From Klebsiella pneumoniae (lineage in GTDB: Bacteria > Pseudomonadota > Gammaproteobacteria > Pseudomonadales > UBA5518): DNA of 64,000 bases. Location: positions 1 through 64,000 of the forward strand of contig CAMAXE010000020.1 in the NCBI GenBank assembly GCA_945862145.1, given 5' to 3'. The translations under genes were made by a program, and so were the position numbers. Shown here in pieces: positions 44,559 through 54,157 of this stretch (position 1 is the first letter of the stretch; every line of letters begins with the position of its first letter). The notes under the pieces were generated by a model. It had not been told where the DNA came from. It worked only from the letters and a program-made list of their open reading frames with translations, and did not search any database.

Positions 44559-45047
44559 ATGCACACCGGCGACGCACTGCTGAAGGAATGCGAATCGCTC
44601 CTCTACGCGGAGGCCGACTGCCTCGACCGCGCCGACCTCGAGGGTTGGATGGCGCTCTACACACCCGATGGCACCTACTGGATGCCGGCCGCACCGGACC
44701 AGCAAGACCCGCTGAACCACATCTCGCACTTCTACGACGACCGCGTGATGATGGAAATCCGCCGCCGCAATTTCGTGCACCCGCGAGCGCCCTCCAAGGA
44801 TCACCCCGTGCGCTGCTCCCACCTGATCGGCAATATCCGGCTCGCCGCCAGCGATGCGGACGCCGGCAGCTGCACGGTGCTGTCTAACTTCCACGCGATG
44901 CTCTTCTACCGCGACGAGAAGCGCCTCTACGGCGGGCGCTACGAACACCGGCTGCAGCACACGCAGGCGGGGCTGCGCATACTGCAAAAACGCGTTGATC
45001 TGATCGACTGCGACGCGGCCCACAAATCGCTCGTGATCTACCTCTGA
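44559..45047 (+). CDS. Rieske dioxygenase, beta subunit
   Basis: A 162-residue small subunit of the NTF2-like ring-hydroxylating beta family. LYAEADCLDRADLEGWMALYTPDGTYWMPAAPDQQDPLNHISHFYDD is the typical start, followed by MEIRRRNFVHP and GGRYEHRL. It has a structural role in the alpha3-beta3 hexamer and contributes to specificity. It lies one base after the alpha gene and 11 bases before the next SDR. Confidence 0.92.
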   Translation: MHTGDALLKECESLLYAEADCLDRADLEGWMALYTPDGTYWMPAAPDQQDPLNHISHFYDDRVMMEIRRRNFVHPRAPSKDHPVRCSHLIGNIRLAASDADAGSCTVLSNFHAMLFYRDEKRLYGGRYEHRLQHTQAGLRILQKRVDLIDCDAAHKSLVIYL

Positions 45048-45058
45048 GGACCGCTGGC

Positions 45059-45841
45059 ATGAACATCACGGCAACCCATCGTCCGCTCGCCGGACGCCAC
45101 GCGCTGGTGAGCGGCGCCTCGCGCGGGATCGGTGCGGCCATCGCACGGGAGCTAGACTCACTGGGCGCGCGCCTGACGCTGCTGGGACGCGACAGCGCCG
45201 CCCTCGCCCACGTGGCGGCAGGACTGGACGACGCCGTGGTGGCCACCGCCGATGTAGCCGACGCCGCCAGCGTCGAGTCGGCCGTCGCCGCCGCACGGGA
45301 GGCCGCGGGCCCTATCGCCATCCTGGTGAACAATGCCGGCGTCGGTCCCTCGGCGCCGTTCCTGAAAACCAGCGCCGAGACCTGGTCGAACGTGATGCGC
45401 ACCAACCTCGACGGCACCGTTAACCTCTGTCGCGCGGCGCTGCCGGACATGCTCACGCTGGGCTGGGGACGGGTGATCAATATCGCCAGCACCGCGGGCC
45501 TGCGCGGTTACCCCTACATCAGCGCCTATTGCAGCTCCAAGCACGCGGTGGTCGGCCTCACGCGCGCGCTGGCCATGGAGTTCGTACGCAAGAACATCAC
45601 GGTGAACGCGATCTGCCCCGGCTACGTGAACACCGAGCTGCTGGAGCGCTCGCTCGAGAACATCATGCAAAAGACCGGCTGCTCCCGCGAGCAGGCCGCA
45701 GCCCCGCTGCGTGCGACCAACCCGCAGGACCGTTTCGTTGAACCCGAGGAGGTGGCCGCGATGGTGCGGTTCTTGTGCCTGCCGGGCGCCGAGTCCATCA
45801 CCGGGCAATCGCTGGCGATGGCGGGCGGCGAACTCCAGTGA
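45059..45841 (+). CDS. SDR family oxidoreductase (PhaB/FabG-like)
   Basis: A 260-residue SDR: SGASRGIGAAIA, NNAGVG, catalytic Ser in NIASTAGLRG, YCSSKHAVVG with Tyr/Lys, and the ending ITGQSLAMAGG. An insertion around 195-225 (ERSLENIMQKTGCSREQAAAPL) resembles 3-hydroxybutyrate dehydrogenase-type SDRs, which use longer or branched hydroxyacids. It is the second SDR of the operon and ends in a GTGA overlap with the MarR gene. Confidence 0.88.
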   Translation: MNITATHRPLAGRHALVSGASRGIGAAIARELDSLGARLTLLGRDSAALAHVAAGLDDAVVATADVADAASVESAVAAAREAAGPIAILVNNAGVGPSAPFLKTSAETWSNVMRTNLDGTVNLCRAALPDMLTLGWGRVINIASTAGLRGYPYISAYCSSKHAVVGLTRALAMEFVRKNITVNAICPGYVNTELLERSLENIMQKTGCSREQAAAPLRATNPQDRFVEPEEVAAMVRFLCLPGAESITGQSLAMAGGELQ

Positions 45842-46383
45842 GCGCACGCCCCGTGCCAGCCGCAGCACCGCGCGCCAGTCGCGCCGAACAGTCCGTGCGT
45901 CTGTGGCTGCGACTACTCTCGCTGCACAACCTGATCGACAGCGAGCTGCGACGCCGGTTGCAGGAGCGCTTTGGCTGCACGCTGCCGCAGTTCGACGTAC
46001 TCTCGGAACTCCAGCGCGCCGCTGAGCCGCAGACCATGTCCCAGGTCTCGCGCCAGCTGATGGTCTCCAACGGCAACCTGACCGGCGTGGTAGACCGCCT
46101 GGAGCGCGAGGGTTCGGTGCGGCGCGAGGTGTCCGCAGGAGACCGCCGCGTGCAGCTCGTCTCGCTCACCAGCGCCGGCCACGCACGATTCGCTGCCATC
46201 GCGGCCGAGCATGCCGCCTGGCTGGAGGAGCTCTTCGGCGGCCTCGCGCGAAGCGCGCTCGATGGCGCAGTCGATGAGATCCACGCGCTGCGCGACAGCG
46301 TGCGGCAGCGCCACGCCAACTCTTCACCATCCCTTGCCCGCAAACAGCCGGGTCGCTCCACCGCTAAACCGAGGAACCCATGA
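45838..46383 (+). CDS. MarR family transcriptional regulator (internal to operon)
   Basis: A 181-residue MarR protein: winged [70 protein letters not shown], and a C-terminal Lys/Arg-rich tail. The GTG at 45838 is inside a GTGA overlap with the SDR stop; an upstream ATG at 45775 lies within the SDR gene. The gene is embedded in the operon and again overlaps the next gene (ATGA). MarR proteins of this type often sense aromatic acyl-CoA esters and repress the degradation operon in which they lie. Confidence 0.88.
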   Translation: MSARPVPAAAPRASRAEQSVRLWLRLLSLHNLIDSELRRRLQERFGCTLPQFDVLSELQRAAEPQTMSQVSRQLMVSNGNLTGVVDRLEREGSVRREVSAGDRRVQLVSLTSAGHARFAAIAAEHAAWLEELFGGLARSALDGAVDEIHALRDSVRQRHANSSPSLARKQPGRSTAKPRNP

Positions 46384-47189
46384 ATCCCGCCGACTTCCAT
46401 CCCGAGCATTTCCTGTGGCACTTCGCGAACGGCGTTGCCACCATCACCCTGAACCGCCCCGAGCGGAAGAACCCCCTCACCTTCGAGTCCTACGCCGAAC
46501 TGCGCGACACCTTCCGCGCACTGTGCGTTGCAGACGCGGTAAAAACGGTAGTGATCACGGGTGCCGGCGGCAACTTCTGCTCCGGCGGCGATGTGCACGA
46601 GATCATCGGCCCGCTGACGCGGATGAACATGAAGGAACTGATGGCCTTCACCCGGATGACCGGCGATCTGGTGAAAGCCATGCGCGCCTGCCCGCAACCG
46701 ATCATCGCCGCGATCGACGGCATCTGTGTCGGGGCCGGCGCGATCATCGCCATGGCAAGCGACATGCGCTACGGCACACCGCAGGCGAGCGTGGCATTCC
46801 TGTTCACCCGCGTGGGTCTTGCGGGCTGCGACATGGGCGCCTGCGCGATCCTGCCGCGGATCATCGGCCAGGGCCGCGCCTCCGAACTCCTCTACACGGG
46901 CCGCGCAATGAGCGCCGAGGAAGGCGATCGCTGGGGTTTCTTCAACGCCATCGTCGAGAGCGAAATGCTGCAGGAGACGGCACAACAGGCCGCCGCCCGA
47001 CTCACCCGTGGCCCCACCTTCGCGCATGGCATCACCAAGACGATGCTGCATCAGGAATGGAACATGGGCATCGACCAGGCGATCGAAGCCGAGGCGCAGG
47101 CGCAGGCCATCTGCATGCAGACCGAGGACTTCCGCATCGCCTACGAGGCCTTCGTGGCCAAACACAAGCCGGTATTCATGGGGAAGTAA
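46380..47189 (+). CDS. Enoyl-CoA hydratase family protein
   Basis: A 269-residue crotonase: [12 protein letters not shown], the oxyanion segment [29 protein letters not shown], and [28 protein letters not shown]. This last pattern ([10 protein letters not shown]) marks a subgroup in which the usual catalytic Glu of PExxxG is absent, so hydration may use another residue, or the enzyme may act as hydrolase or isomerase. It is coupled by ATGA to MarR and lies one base before the acyl-CoA dehydrogenase, which would provide its enoyl substrate. Confidence 0.88.
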   Translation: MNPADFHPEHFLWHFANGVATITLNRPERKNPLTFESYAELRDTFRALCVADAVKTVVITGAGGNFCSGGDVHEIIGPLTRMNMKELMAFTRMTGDLVKAMRACPQPIIAAIDGICVGAGAIIAMASDMRYGTPQASVAFLFTRVGLAGCDMGACAILPRIIGQGRASELLYTGRAMSAEEGDRWGFFNAIVESEMLQETAQQAAARLTRGPTFAHGITKTMLHQEWNMGIDQAIEAEAQAQAICMQTEDFRIAYEAFVAKHKPVFMGK

Positions 47190-47190
47190 C

Positions 47191-48357
47191 ATGAGCGACA
47201 CGAGTTTCCTCGACTGGCCTTTTCTCGAGCCGCGCCACCGCGAGCTTGCTCTCGCACTCGATGCCTGGGCGGCCAAGGCCTTGGCCGAAGGCCGCATCGA
47301 CCACCACGACACCGACAACGCCTGCCGCGCGCTGGTGCGCCTGCTGGGCGAGGGTGGCTGGCTCACCCACGCCGCGCGCGACCCGGACGACGCCACCTCG
47401 ACACTCGACGTGCGTTCGCTCTGCCTGATCCGCGAAACCCTCGCCCGCCACGACGCACTGGCGGACTTTGCCTTCGCCATGCAGGGGCTCGGCAGTGGCG
47501 CCATCTCGCTCTTCGGTAGCGCCGCACTGCAGCAGGAATTCCTGCCCGCGGTACGCGCAGGACACAAGATCGCCGCGTTTGCGCTCTCGGAGCCCGAGGC
47601 GGGCTCTGACGTGGCGGCAATGGCCACCACCGCGCGCCGCGAGGGGGATCACTTCGTGCTCGACGGCGAGAAGACGTGGATCTCCAACGGCGGCATCGCA
47701 GACTTCTACACCGTGTTCGCGCGCACCGGCGAGGCGCCCGGGGCCAAGGGGCTTGCGGTCTTCGTGGTCGACGCGAATACGCCGGGGCTGGAGATCGCAG
47801 AACGCATCGAGGTAATTGCGCCACACCCGCTCGCACGGCTGCGCTTCACGGGCTGCCGCGTAGGTGCGGAGCGACTGCTCGGAAATCCCGGGGACGGTTT
47901 CCGCATCGCGATGTCGGTGCTGGATGTGTTTCGCTCCACCGTGGGTGCTGCAGCGCTAGGCATGGCCCGACGCGCGCTGGACGAGGCGCTTCGCCACAGC
48001 AGCTCGCGCCAGCTCTTCGGCGCGCCGCTGTCGGACCTGCAACTCACGCAAGCGGCAATTGCGGACATGGCGCTCGCCGTGGATGCGAGCGCGCTGCTCG
48101 TCTACCGCTCCGCATGGACCAAAGACTGCGTGGCCGAGCGCGTCACGCGGGAGGCCGCGATGGCCAAGCTCTTCGCCACCGAATCCGCACAGCAAGTGAT
48201 AGACACCGCCGTGCAGCTGTTCGGCGGCTTGGGCGTCAAGAGCGGCATGCCGGTGGAGCGCCTTTATCGCGAGATCCGTGCACTGCGGATCTACGAGGGT
48301 GCGAGCGAAGTACAGAAACTGGTGATTGCGCGGCAGACCATCGCGCGCGGCGCATGA
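47191..48357 (+). CDS. Acyl-CoA dehydrogenase
   Basis: A 388-residue flavoprotein of the acyl-CoA dehydrogenase family. [19 protein letters not shown] and [21 protein letters not shown] match family signature 1 with FAD contacts, and VDLFGG-like [29 protein letters not shown] is signature 2. The Glu in IYEGASE (E369) takes the place of the catalytic base in medium-chain-type enzymes. It introduces the alpha-beta double bond that the adjoining hydratase acts on. It starts one base after that gene. Confidence 0.92.
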   Translation: MSDTSFLDWPFLEPRHRELALALDAWAAKALAEGRIDHHDTDNACRALVRLLGEGGWLTHAARDPDDATSTLDVRSLCLIRETLARHDALADFAFAMQGLGSGAISLFGSAALQQEFLPAVRAGHKIAAFALSEPEAGSDVAAMATTARREGDHFVLDGEKTWISNGGIADFYTVFARTGEAPGAKGLAVFVVDANTPGLEIAERIEVIAPHPLARLRFTGCRVGAERLLGNPGDGFRIAMSVLDVFRSTVGAAALGMARRALDEALRHSSSRQLFGAPLSDLQLTQAAIADMALAVDASALLVYRSAWTKDCVAERVTREAAMAKLFATESAQQVIDTAVQLFGGLGVKSGMPVERLYREIRALRIYEGASEVQKLVIARQTIARGA

Positions 48358-48412
48358 TTGCCCACGCGTCGAGCCCGCGAACAATGCACCCCTGATTTCC
48401 GAGGAACACACG

Positions 48413-48802
48413 ATGCGCAACCTCCAACCCGCCGGCTGGCCGCGCCCCAAGGGCTACGCCAACGGCATCGAGGCCACCGGCCGGCTGGTGATCGTGGGCG
48501 GCCAGATCGGCTGGGATGAAACCGAGACATTCCAGAGCGACGACTTCGTCGAACAGCTGCGCCAGACGCTGAAAAACACGCTCGCCGTGCTCGCCGAGGC
48601 CGATGCCGGCCCGGAGCACGTGGTGCGGATGACCTGGTACATCACCGACCGCAACGAATACCTCGCGCGCAGCCGCGAGATCGGTGCGGTTTATCGGGAA
48701 CTGATGGGAAAGAATTTCCCGGCGATGGCCATGGTGCAAGTGGTGGCGCTGATGGAATCACGGGCGAAGGTGGAGATCGAGACGACCGCGGTGGTGGGTT
48801 GA
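48413..48802 (+). CDS. RidA family protein
   Basis: A 129-residue RidA/YjgF-fold protein: PKGYANGIEATGRLVIVGGQIGWDE, LAEADAGPEHVVRMTWYITDR and FPAMAMVQVVALMESRAKVEIETTAVV. The Arg that hydrolyses enamines in RidA (R105) would be expected in the C-terminal RxxVEIE segment; SRAKVEIE fits. Such members in aromatic catabolism clusters may act as deaminases or as hydrolases of imine/enamine intermediates. GAGGA is 8 bases before the ATG. It is the last gene of the operon, 55 bases after the dehydrogenase. Confidence 0.87.
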   Translation: MRNLQPAGWPRPKGYANGIEATGRLVIVGGQIGWDETETFQSDDFVEQLRQTLKNTLAVLAEADAGPEHVVRMTWYITDRNEYLARSREIGAVYRELMGKNFPAMAMVQVVALMESRAKVEIETTAVVG

Positions 48803-48807
48803 CGCCG

Positions 48808-48823
48808 AGGGGCTTCAGCCCCT
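48808..48823. terminator. Small hairpin between convergent RidA and APC genes
   Basis: AGGGGC (48808-48813), loop TTCA, GCCCCT (48818-48823). It starts 6 bases after the RidA stop and its loop carries the APC permease stop codon. The U tract is short, so bidirectional termination is only possible. Confidence 0.45.
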
Positions 48824-50140
48824 TCTGACCAACCGGTACGCAGGCCACGCTATGGCGAGCACCGCTACCGCCACCACACTGTCGCGCGGCGCACCGATGA
48901 TCACGCCGGCAAGCAAGGCGAGCCCACCGGCGAGCACCAGCCAGGTGCTCCACGGATACCACCACGCGCGGAACGGGCGTGGCAGCTCCGGGTGCCGCCG
49001 CCGCAGCAGGAGCAGCGAGACGAAACCGCCCACGTATGTGAAGACCGCAAAGAAAGCCCCGATCCCCAGCATCAGGTTCAGCACCCCGCCCGAAGCAAAC
49101 ACCAACAGGAGTGCGGCGCCCGCTACGCCAAGCAGCGCCGGCGTGGGCGTGCCGCGCGGGTTCACATCCGCAAGCCGGGCGGGCAAGAGTCCGTCGCAGG
49201 CCATCGCGTGTGCAATGCGCGAGGACACCATCAGCGTGCCGCCGAGCAGCGGCAAGAGCGAGAGCGCGGCAATCGCGGTCACCAATGTCGCGCCGCCCTC
49301 ACCCAGCCAGCGGCGTGCAGCATCCGCGACAGGCAAGGGTGAGGCTGCAAGTTCGTTGAACGGGAGCACGCGCAGCAGTGCCAGGTTCATCAGCAGGTAG
49401 ATCAGGATCACCAGCAGCAGCCCGCCGAGAATCGCGCGCGGCGGGTTGCGCGCGGGATCGCGGTCCTCACCCGTAAAATAGATGCCGCCAGCCCAGCCAT
49501 CGTAGGCACCCAGCACCAGTTGCATGGACAGCACCACAGCAACCGCACCGGGCAGCACGATACCCGCATCTGCAACGGCATCCGGGGGCGCAGCGGGGGC
49601 AAGGAACAATAGGCCTGCGATCACCCCGAGAAACAGCAGCGCCTTGAGCGACGCTCCCACCTGCTCCACCACGCTGCCCAGTCTCACACCGCCCCACTGC
49701 ACCGCCGTGAACGCAGCTACGGCGAGCACTGCGAGCGCGCTCTTCCACGGCTGCAGCGAAGGCCACAACAGGCCCACGAATTCCGCGAATCCAAGCGCCG
49801 CAAAAGCCGAACTGCTGCAGGTGGAGAACACATCGGCCCAGCCGAACAAAAACCCGCCGCCGTCACCCAGCGCACGGCGGGCATAGACGTAAACGCCGCC
49901 CGAGCGCGCGATGCTGGTGGCGAGATCGGCATACGAGGCCGCTGCGAGCAGCGCATAGACCCCACCCACGGTCCAGAGCAGCAGAACCATGGCCGGCGAT
50001 CCGGCCTGCGCTGCAACCACCGCGGGGGAGCGCAGGATGCCGAGCCCGACGGTGCCGCCGATAACCACCGCAAGGCCAAAGCCCACGCCGAGGATGCGGA
50101 GCAGTTCGCCGTGCGCTGATGCCAGGGCGGGTGTTTTCAC
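48815..50140 (-). CDS. APC family amino acid permease
   Basis: A 441-residue inner-membrane carrier with about 12 hydrophobic helices. The APC-family start GFGLAVVIGGTVGLGILRSPAVVA (Gly-rich broken helix 1) and later YADLATSIARSGGVYVYARRALGDGGGFLFGWAD place it in the amino acid/polyamine/organocation superfamily. The GTG at 50138-50140 was chosen because AAGGA lies 6 bases upstream; the longer frame begins inside a REP-like repeat. Substrate unknown; the L-serine dehydratase gene diverges from it, so a serine or small amino acid is possible. Confidence 0.88.
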   Translation of the reverse strand: MKTPALASAHGELLRILGVGFGLAVVIGGTVGLGILRSPAVVAAQAGSPAMVLLLWTVGGVYALLAAASYADLATSIARSGGVYVYARRALGDGGGFLFGWADVFSTCSSSAFAALGFAEFVGLLWPSLQPWKSALAVLAVAAFTAVQWGGVRLGSVVEQVGASLKALLFLGVIAGLLFLAPAAPPDAVADAGIVLPGAVAVVLSMQLVLGAYDGWAGGIYFTGEDRDPARNPPRAILGGLLLVILIYLLMNLALLRVLPFNELAASPLPVADAARRWLGEGGATLVTAIAALSLLPLLGGTLMVSSRIAHAMACDGLLPARLADVNPRGTPTPALLGVAGAALLLVFASGGVLNLMLGIGAFFAVFTYVGGFVSLLLLRRRHPELPRPFRAWWYPWSTWLVLAGGLALLAGVIIGAPRDSVVAVAVLAIAWPAYRLVRRG

Positions 50141-50196
50141 GATGATCCTTGCAAAAGCCGCGTTTCTGGGGGACTTCGGTATCTCAGCCGCTCTCG

Positions 50197-50271
50197 TCGC
50201 GGGCATGGCCCGCTCCTGCCGCCATGCAGGCACAGTGTGACAACTGATGTAGGAGGGGGCCATGCCCCCGA
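50197..50271 (+). repeat. REP-like palindrome, diverged copy
   Basis: Left arm TCGCGGGCATGGCC-CGCTCCTGC (50197-50219) and right arm GTAGGAGGG-GGCCATGCCCCCGA (50249-50271) face each other across 29 bases. They are the same arms as the 84-bp tandem repeats at 10.2 kb, so the element is dispersed. It lies in the gap between the divergent APC permease and L-serine dehydratase genes. Confidence 0.85.
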
Positions 50272-50412
50272 CCCCCCAACCTGCCTCGCATCCTCTCTTG
50301 CCGCCGCAACATCGGACAGGGGCGGCAGGATTTCCCCTCACGAGAATTCCCCGCCCACAGCGGTTCTGCTGCACTATCGTGAGCTAATGCCTGCGCACGA
50401 AAGGAGTCCACG

Positions 50413-51804
50413 ATGGCCATTTCAGTCTTCGACCTCTTCAAGATCGGCATCGGCCCGAGCAGTTCGCACACCGTGGGCCCGATGCGGGCGGCACGGCTCT
50501 TCGTGATGCGACTCGCAGCCGATGGCGAACTGCCACGGACCTCGCGCATCCAGTGCGAGCTCTTCGGCTCGCTGGGCGCCACCGGCAAAGGTCATGGCAG
50601 CGACAAGGCCGTGCTGCTCGGCCTCTCCGGCCACGAGCCCGATACCGTGGATGTCGATGGCATCGACGCGCTGCTCGCCGAAATCCGCGGCAACCACGCG
50701 CTGAACGCGGCCGGCCAGCGGACCATCCGTTTCGAGGAGCGCACGGATCTGCTCTTCAATCGCAAGGACAGCCTGCCCTTCCACCCCAACGGCATGCGGT
50801 TGCGCGCCTTCGACGAGGCGGGCCTGATTTACGTCGAGCGCACCTTTTACTCGGTCGGTGGTGGTTTTGTGGTAACCGACGAAGTGGCGAACGACGGCTC
50901 CAGGCAAAAACGCATCGCACCGGATGCCTCGGAACTGCCGCTGCCCTTCCACAGCGGCAACGACCTCCTTGCCACGGCCAAGCGCGAAGGCAAAGGCATC
51001 GCCGGCGTGATGCGCGTGAACGAGCGGCACTGGCGCCCGGATGAGGACATCGACGCCGGGCTTCTCGCGATCTGGGACGTCATGCAGGCCTGTGTGCGGC
51101 GCGGCTGCAGCGTGGCGGGCGTGCTGCCAGGCGGCTACAAGGTGAAACGCCGCGCACCGGGGCTGCTGATCGCACTGACATCGAACCCCGAGGCAGCGCT
51201 ACGCGACCCGCTGCAGGTGCTCGACTGGGTAAACCTCTACGCGCTCGCGGTGAACGAGGAAAACGCTGCCGGCGGACGCGTGGTCACGGCTCCCACCAAC
51301 GGGGCGGCGGGCATCGTGCCGGCGGTACTCCATTACTACAGCCGTTTTGTGCCCGGCGCGAACAACGCCGGCATCGTCGACTTCCTGCTCACGGCCGGCG
51401 CCATCGGCATCCTGTACAAGGAAAACGCCTCGATCTCGGGTGCAGAGGTAGGCTGCCAGGGCGAGGTGGGCGTGGCCTGTTCCATGGCGGCCGGCGCACT
51501 CTGCGCGGTGCTGGGCGGCTCGCCCGAGCAAGTGGAGAACGCCGCAGAGATCGGCATGGAGCACCACCTTGGCCTCACCTGCGATCCGGTCGGCGGGCTG
51601 GTGCAGATTCCCTGTATCGAAAGAAACGCCATCGCCTCGGTGAAGGCCATCAACGCCGCGCGCATGGCATTGCGCGGCGACGGCACGCACTACGTGAGTC
51701 TCGACAAGGTGATCAAGACCATGCGCGAGACCGGCGCGGACATGATGAGCAAGTACAAGGAAACCTCCCGCGGCGGACTCGCGGTAAATATCGTCGAGTG
51801 CTGA
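50413..51804 (+). CDS. sdaA: L-serine ammonia-lyase (L-serine dehydratase), type I
   Basis: A 463-residue iron-sulphur enzyme converting L-serine to pyruvate and ammonia. It starts [24 protein letters not shown], the family start of the beta domain. The alpha domain follows from about 190, with [67 protein letters not shown], which carry the cluster cysteines, and the C-terminal [22 protein letters not shown] is seven bases before the ATG. It is monocistronic. Paralogues SdaA/SdaB cannot be separated by sequence here. Confidence 0.95.
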   Translation: MAISVFDLFKIGIGPSSSHTVGPMRAARLFVMRLAADGELPRTSRIQCELFGSLGATGKGHGSDKAVLLGLSGHEPDTVDVDGIDALLAEIRGNHALNAAGQRTIRFEERTDLLFNRKDSLPFHPNGMRLRAFDEAGLIYVERTFYSVGGGFVVTDEVANDGSRQKRIAPDASELPLPFHSGNDLLATAKREGKGIAGVMRVNERHWRPDEDIDAGLLAIWDVMQACVRRGCSVAGVLPGGYKVKRRAPGLLIALTSNPEAALRDPLQVLDWVNLYALAVNEENAAGGRVVTAPTNGAAGIVPAVLHYYSRFVPGANNAGIVDFLLTAGAIGILYKENASISGAEVGCQGEVGVACSMAAGALCAVLGGSPEQVENAAEIGMEHHLGLTCDPVGGLVQIPCIERNAIASVKAINAARMALRGDGTHYVSLDKVIKTMRETGADMMSKYKETSRGGLAVNIVEC

Positions 51805-51852
51805 CGCGGCGCCTGCGCAGGAGGGCCTGCGCTGTCACCTCACCATCGCCCT

Positions 51853-52479
51853 TTAGCTCATGGATTCCAGCAGAACGCCGGCAAGGGGCCTGGGAAGCGA
51901 GCCCTGGAGCAAAACAGCCGTGCGCGCATATTCGAGCGCTATCGAAAACAGGCTCGCCGCCACCAACGAAGGATTCTCGTCAAATTGCACGGTACCCGGT
52001 GCCTGACAGTGGGCAGCATTGGAGCTTATGGCTTTGCGACAGGCAGTAGGCCGCGCGGCATAGATCAGGCAACGCCCGGCCTCATCCAGCAGAGAGCACG
52101 GCTCGCGGTATTGCTCGGGATCGGGCGTGGCAACTTCCAGACGGGCCTGCCGGCGAAGCCGCTTCAGTACCTTTTTCCGGACCGCCCCGCCAAGCCTGTT
52201 GATCGCTCTGACGACATCAGGGACCTCGCTTTCCAGCAGTTCCACGCGCTGCGAGCAGCAGGCGGAACAGCCTGCCCCGCACGCCAGGCGACCTGCTTCG
52301 GCCTCTGCCTTGGAGAAACCCTCCACGCGGGAGCGATAAAGAATATCCACCTCGCGCACCAGCGATTGATAACTGCCCTCCCGGCCCATGATTTCACGAA
52401 AATCCCGTGTCATCTCATTGATGAGACCGGGATACATGCCCGCAATGGCGATCTCGACATCCTCGTGCTGTTCGGCCAT
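51853..52479 (-). CDS. YkgJ family cysteine-cluster protein
   Basis: A 208-residue protein with an Fe/Zn-binding CxxxCxxCC set (C67, C71, C74, C75) and further cysteines at 128, 137, 147 and 158 (PCSLL, GRCLIYAARPTACRKA, HC). The order Cx3Cx2CC...C...C(x9)C is that of the UPF0153/YkgJ domain. The function is unknown; the metal is unassigned. ATG at 52477-52479 chosen after a run of G that could serve as ribosome site. It is divergent from the methyltransferase gene across 89 bases; a TATAAT on the minus strand at 52526-52531 is its possible -10. YkgJ proteins frequently neighbour methyltransferase-type genes, which may reflect shared modification of a protein. Confidence 0.8.
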   Translation of the reverse strand: MAEQHEDVEIAIAGMYPGLINEMTRDFREIMGREGSYQSLVREVDILYRSRVEGFSKAEAEAGRLACGAGCSACCSQRVELLESEVPDVVRAINRLGGAVRKKVLKRLRRQARLEVATPDPEQYREPCSLLDEAGRCLIYAARPTACRKAISSNAAHCQAPGTVQFDENPSLVAASLFSIALEYARTAVLLQGSLPRPLAGVLLESMS

Positions 52480-52568
52480 GCCCCCCCCCTGCGATACGAC
52501 GTCATCGAGCCAACATATTTCCACGATTATAGTGACGGCGGTATTTCAACTGGGTCATCCGGCGCACC

Positions 52569-54155
52569 GTGAACAAGAGCGAAGACAAGAGATTCATCTA
52601 CGACGAGGTTTCCTACCCGGAACTCTGCTACAGCCTGACGCACCCGGGCAGGGTGGCCGCGATAGGTACGCTGCTGGGTCTACGCCCACCCGCTGTGGAG
52701 CACTGCCGCGTGCTGGAGATAGGTTGCGCCGGGGGCGGCAACCTCGTACCCATGGCCCACTCCCTGCCGGGCAGCAGCTTTGTGGGTATCGATCTTTCCG
52801 AGCGGCAAATCGACAGCGCCCGGCAGTTCGCAGCGGCGCTGGATCTGCACAACCTGCAGTTCAGGCATATGGACCTGATCGATCTCGATCCGGAACTTGG
52901 CGAGTTCGACTACATCATTGCGCACGGCGTCTATTCGTGGGTTCCCGGCCCGGTGCGCGACCGGCTGCTGGCGGCGTGCAAGCGTCACCTCGCGGCAGAT
53001 GGCATCGCCTACGTGAGCTACAACACGCTGCCGGGCTGGAACAACATTCTCACGGTGCGCGAGATGATCAATGTCCGCACCAGGCATCTGTCTGACCCGC
53101 GGGAGAAGGTCCGCGAGGGACGCGAATTCATCGCCTCGATCCTGGCAATGGTCCCCCACCCGGAGCAGTCACCTTTCGCACTGTTTCTGAAGGACTACAT
53201 CGCGACGCGGTTCCGCCGTTTCTCGGATCGCTCGGACTGGGAGGAATCGATGCTGTTGCACGACGAACTCAGCACGGTGAATGATCCCGTGTATTTCCAT
53301 CAATTCGCTACCCATGCAGCCGAGCACGGACTGCAATATCTTGCCGATGCGGATTTCCCGCGCGTGATGCCCAACGACATCGAGCCCGAAAACGCGGCCA
53401 AGCTCCAGCAGATGTCCCTGAGCGTGGTGGATTTCGAGCAGTACATGGACTTCGTACGTGACCAGACTTTCCGCGCCACTCTGCTCGTCCACGACAACGT
53501 TCAGATCATGCGGCAACTGGACGGCGAAAAAATCAGAGTACTGTACGTTTCTTCGCGGACTCGCTTCGTGCGCGATGAGGACGGCAACGAATTTTTCCGT
53601 ACTGCAGAGGATGCCCGATGGCCCGCAGAGGAATCCATCACCAGCGCCGCCCTGCTGCACCTCGAGTCCATCGCGCCGCGAGCCGCGCACTTCAACGATC
53701 TCTTCAAAGCTGCCTGTCAGATGCTGAACCTGAGCGGCACACCAGAGAAAGCCGCCAGCGTGCTCGCCGACGACCTCCTGGCGGCCTTCTGCGTCGACAC
53801 GCAGTTGGTGGAACTTCTGGCCTACGATCCCGCGTGTGCCTCGATTGCGCCGGAGCATCCAGAAATGAGCGCCGTGGCGCGCCATCAGGCAGGCCAGTCC
53901 CGCATCGTGAGCAATCTGCGGCATGAACAGATCGAACTGGACGACACGACCAGCGTGCTCGCCCCGCTGTTGGACGGACAACACGACCGCACGGCACTAA
54001 GCCAGGCGCTGGCGTCACGCACCCAAGGTGCTGTGACGATCACGGAGCAGGGTGCGACGAAGGTCCCGGAAGGCGCAACGGTTGATGAGGCGCTCGCCAG
54101 GGAACTCGAGCAGGGCCTCGCCAAGTTGAAGGGCGCGGCCCTGCTGCTTGCCTAG
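52569..54155 (+). CDS. Class I methyltransferase with regulatory domain (PKMT-like)
   Basis: A 528-residue protein. The N-terminal SAM-binding domain has motif I VLEIGCAGGGNL (48-59), the acid at strand 2 GIDLSE (74-79) and IIAHGVYSWVP as motif IV/V. A predicted regulatory domain (MethyTransf_Reg, about 215-300, DYIATRFRRFSDRSDWEESMLLHDELSTVNDPVYFHQFATHA) and a C-terminal domain follow. The layout matches the outer-membrane-protein lysine methyltransferases described in Rickettsia and homologues of unknown target. GTG start at 52569; convergent with the LysR gene, 2 bases apart. The divergent YkgJ gene may work with it. Confidence 0.83.
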   Translation: MNKSEDKRFIYDEVSYPELCYSLTHPGRVAAIGTLLGLRPPAVEHCRVLEIGCAGGGNLVPMAHSLPGSSFVGIDLSERQIDSARQFAAALDLHNLQFRHMDLIDLDPELGEFDYIIAHGVYSWVPGPVRDRLLAACKRHLAADGIAYVSYNTLPGWNNILTVREMINVRTRHLSDPREKVREGREFIASILAMVPHPEQSPFALFLKDYIATRFRRFSDRSDWEESMLLHDELSTVNDPVYFHQFATHAAEHGLQYLADADFPRVMPNDIEPENAAKLQQMSLSVVDFEQYMDFVRDQTFRATLLVHDNVQIMRQLDGEKIRVLYVSSRTRFVRDEDGNEFFRTAEDARWPAEESITSAALLHLESIAPRAAHFNDLFKAACQMLNLSGTPEKAASVLADDLLAAFCVDTQLVELLAYDPACASIAPEHPEMSAVARHQAGQSRIVSNLRHEQIELDDTTSVLAPLLDGQHDRTALSQALASRTQGAVTITEQGATKVPEGATVDEALARELEQGLAKLKGAALLLA

Positions 54156-54157
54156 CA

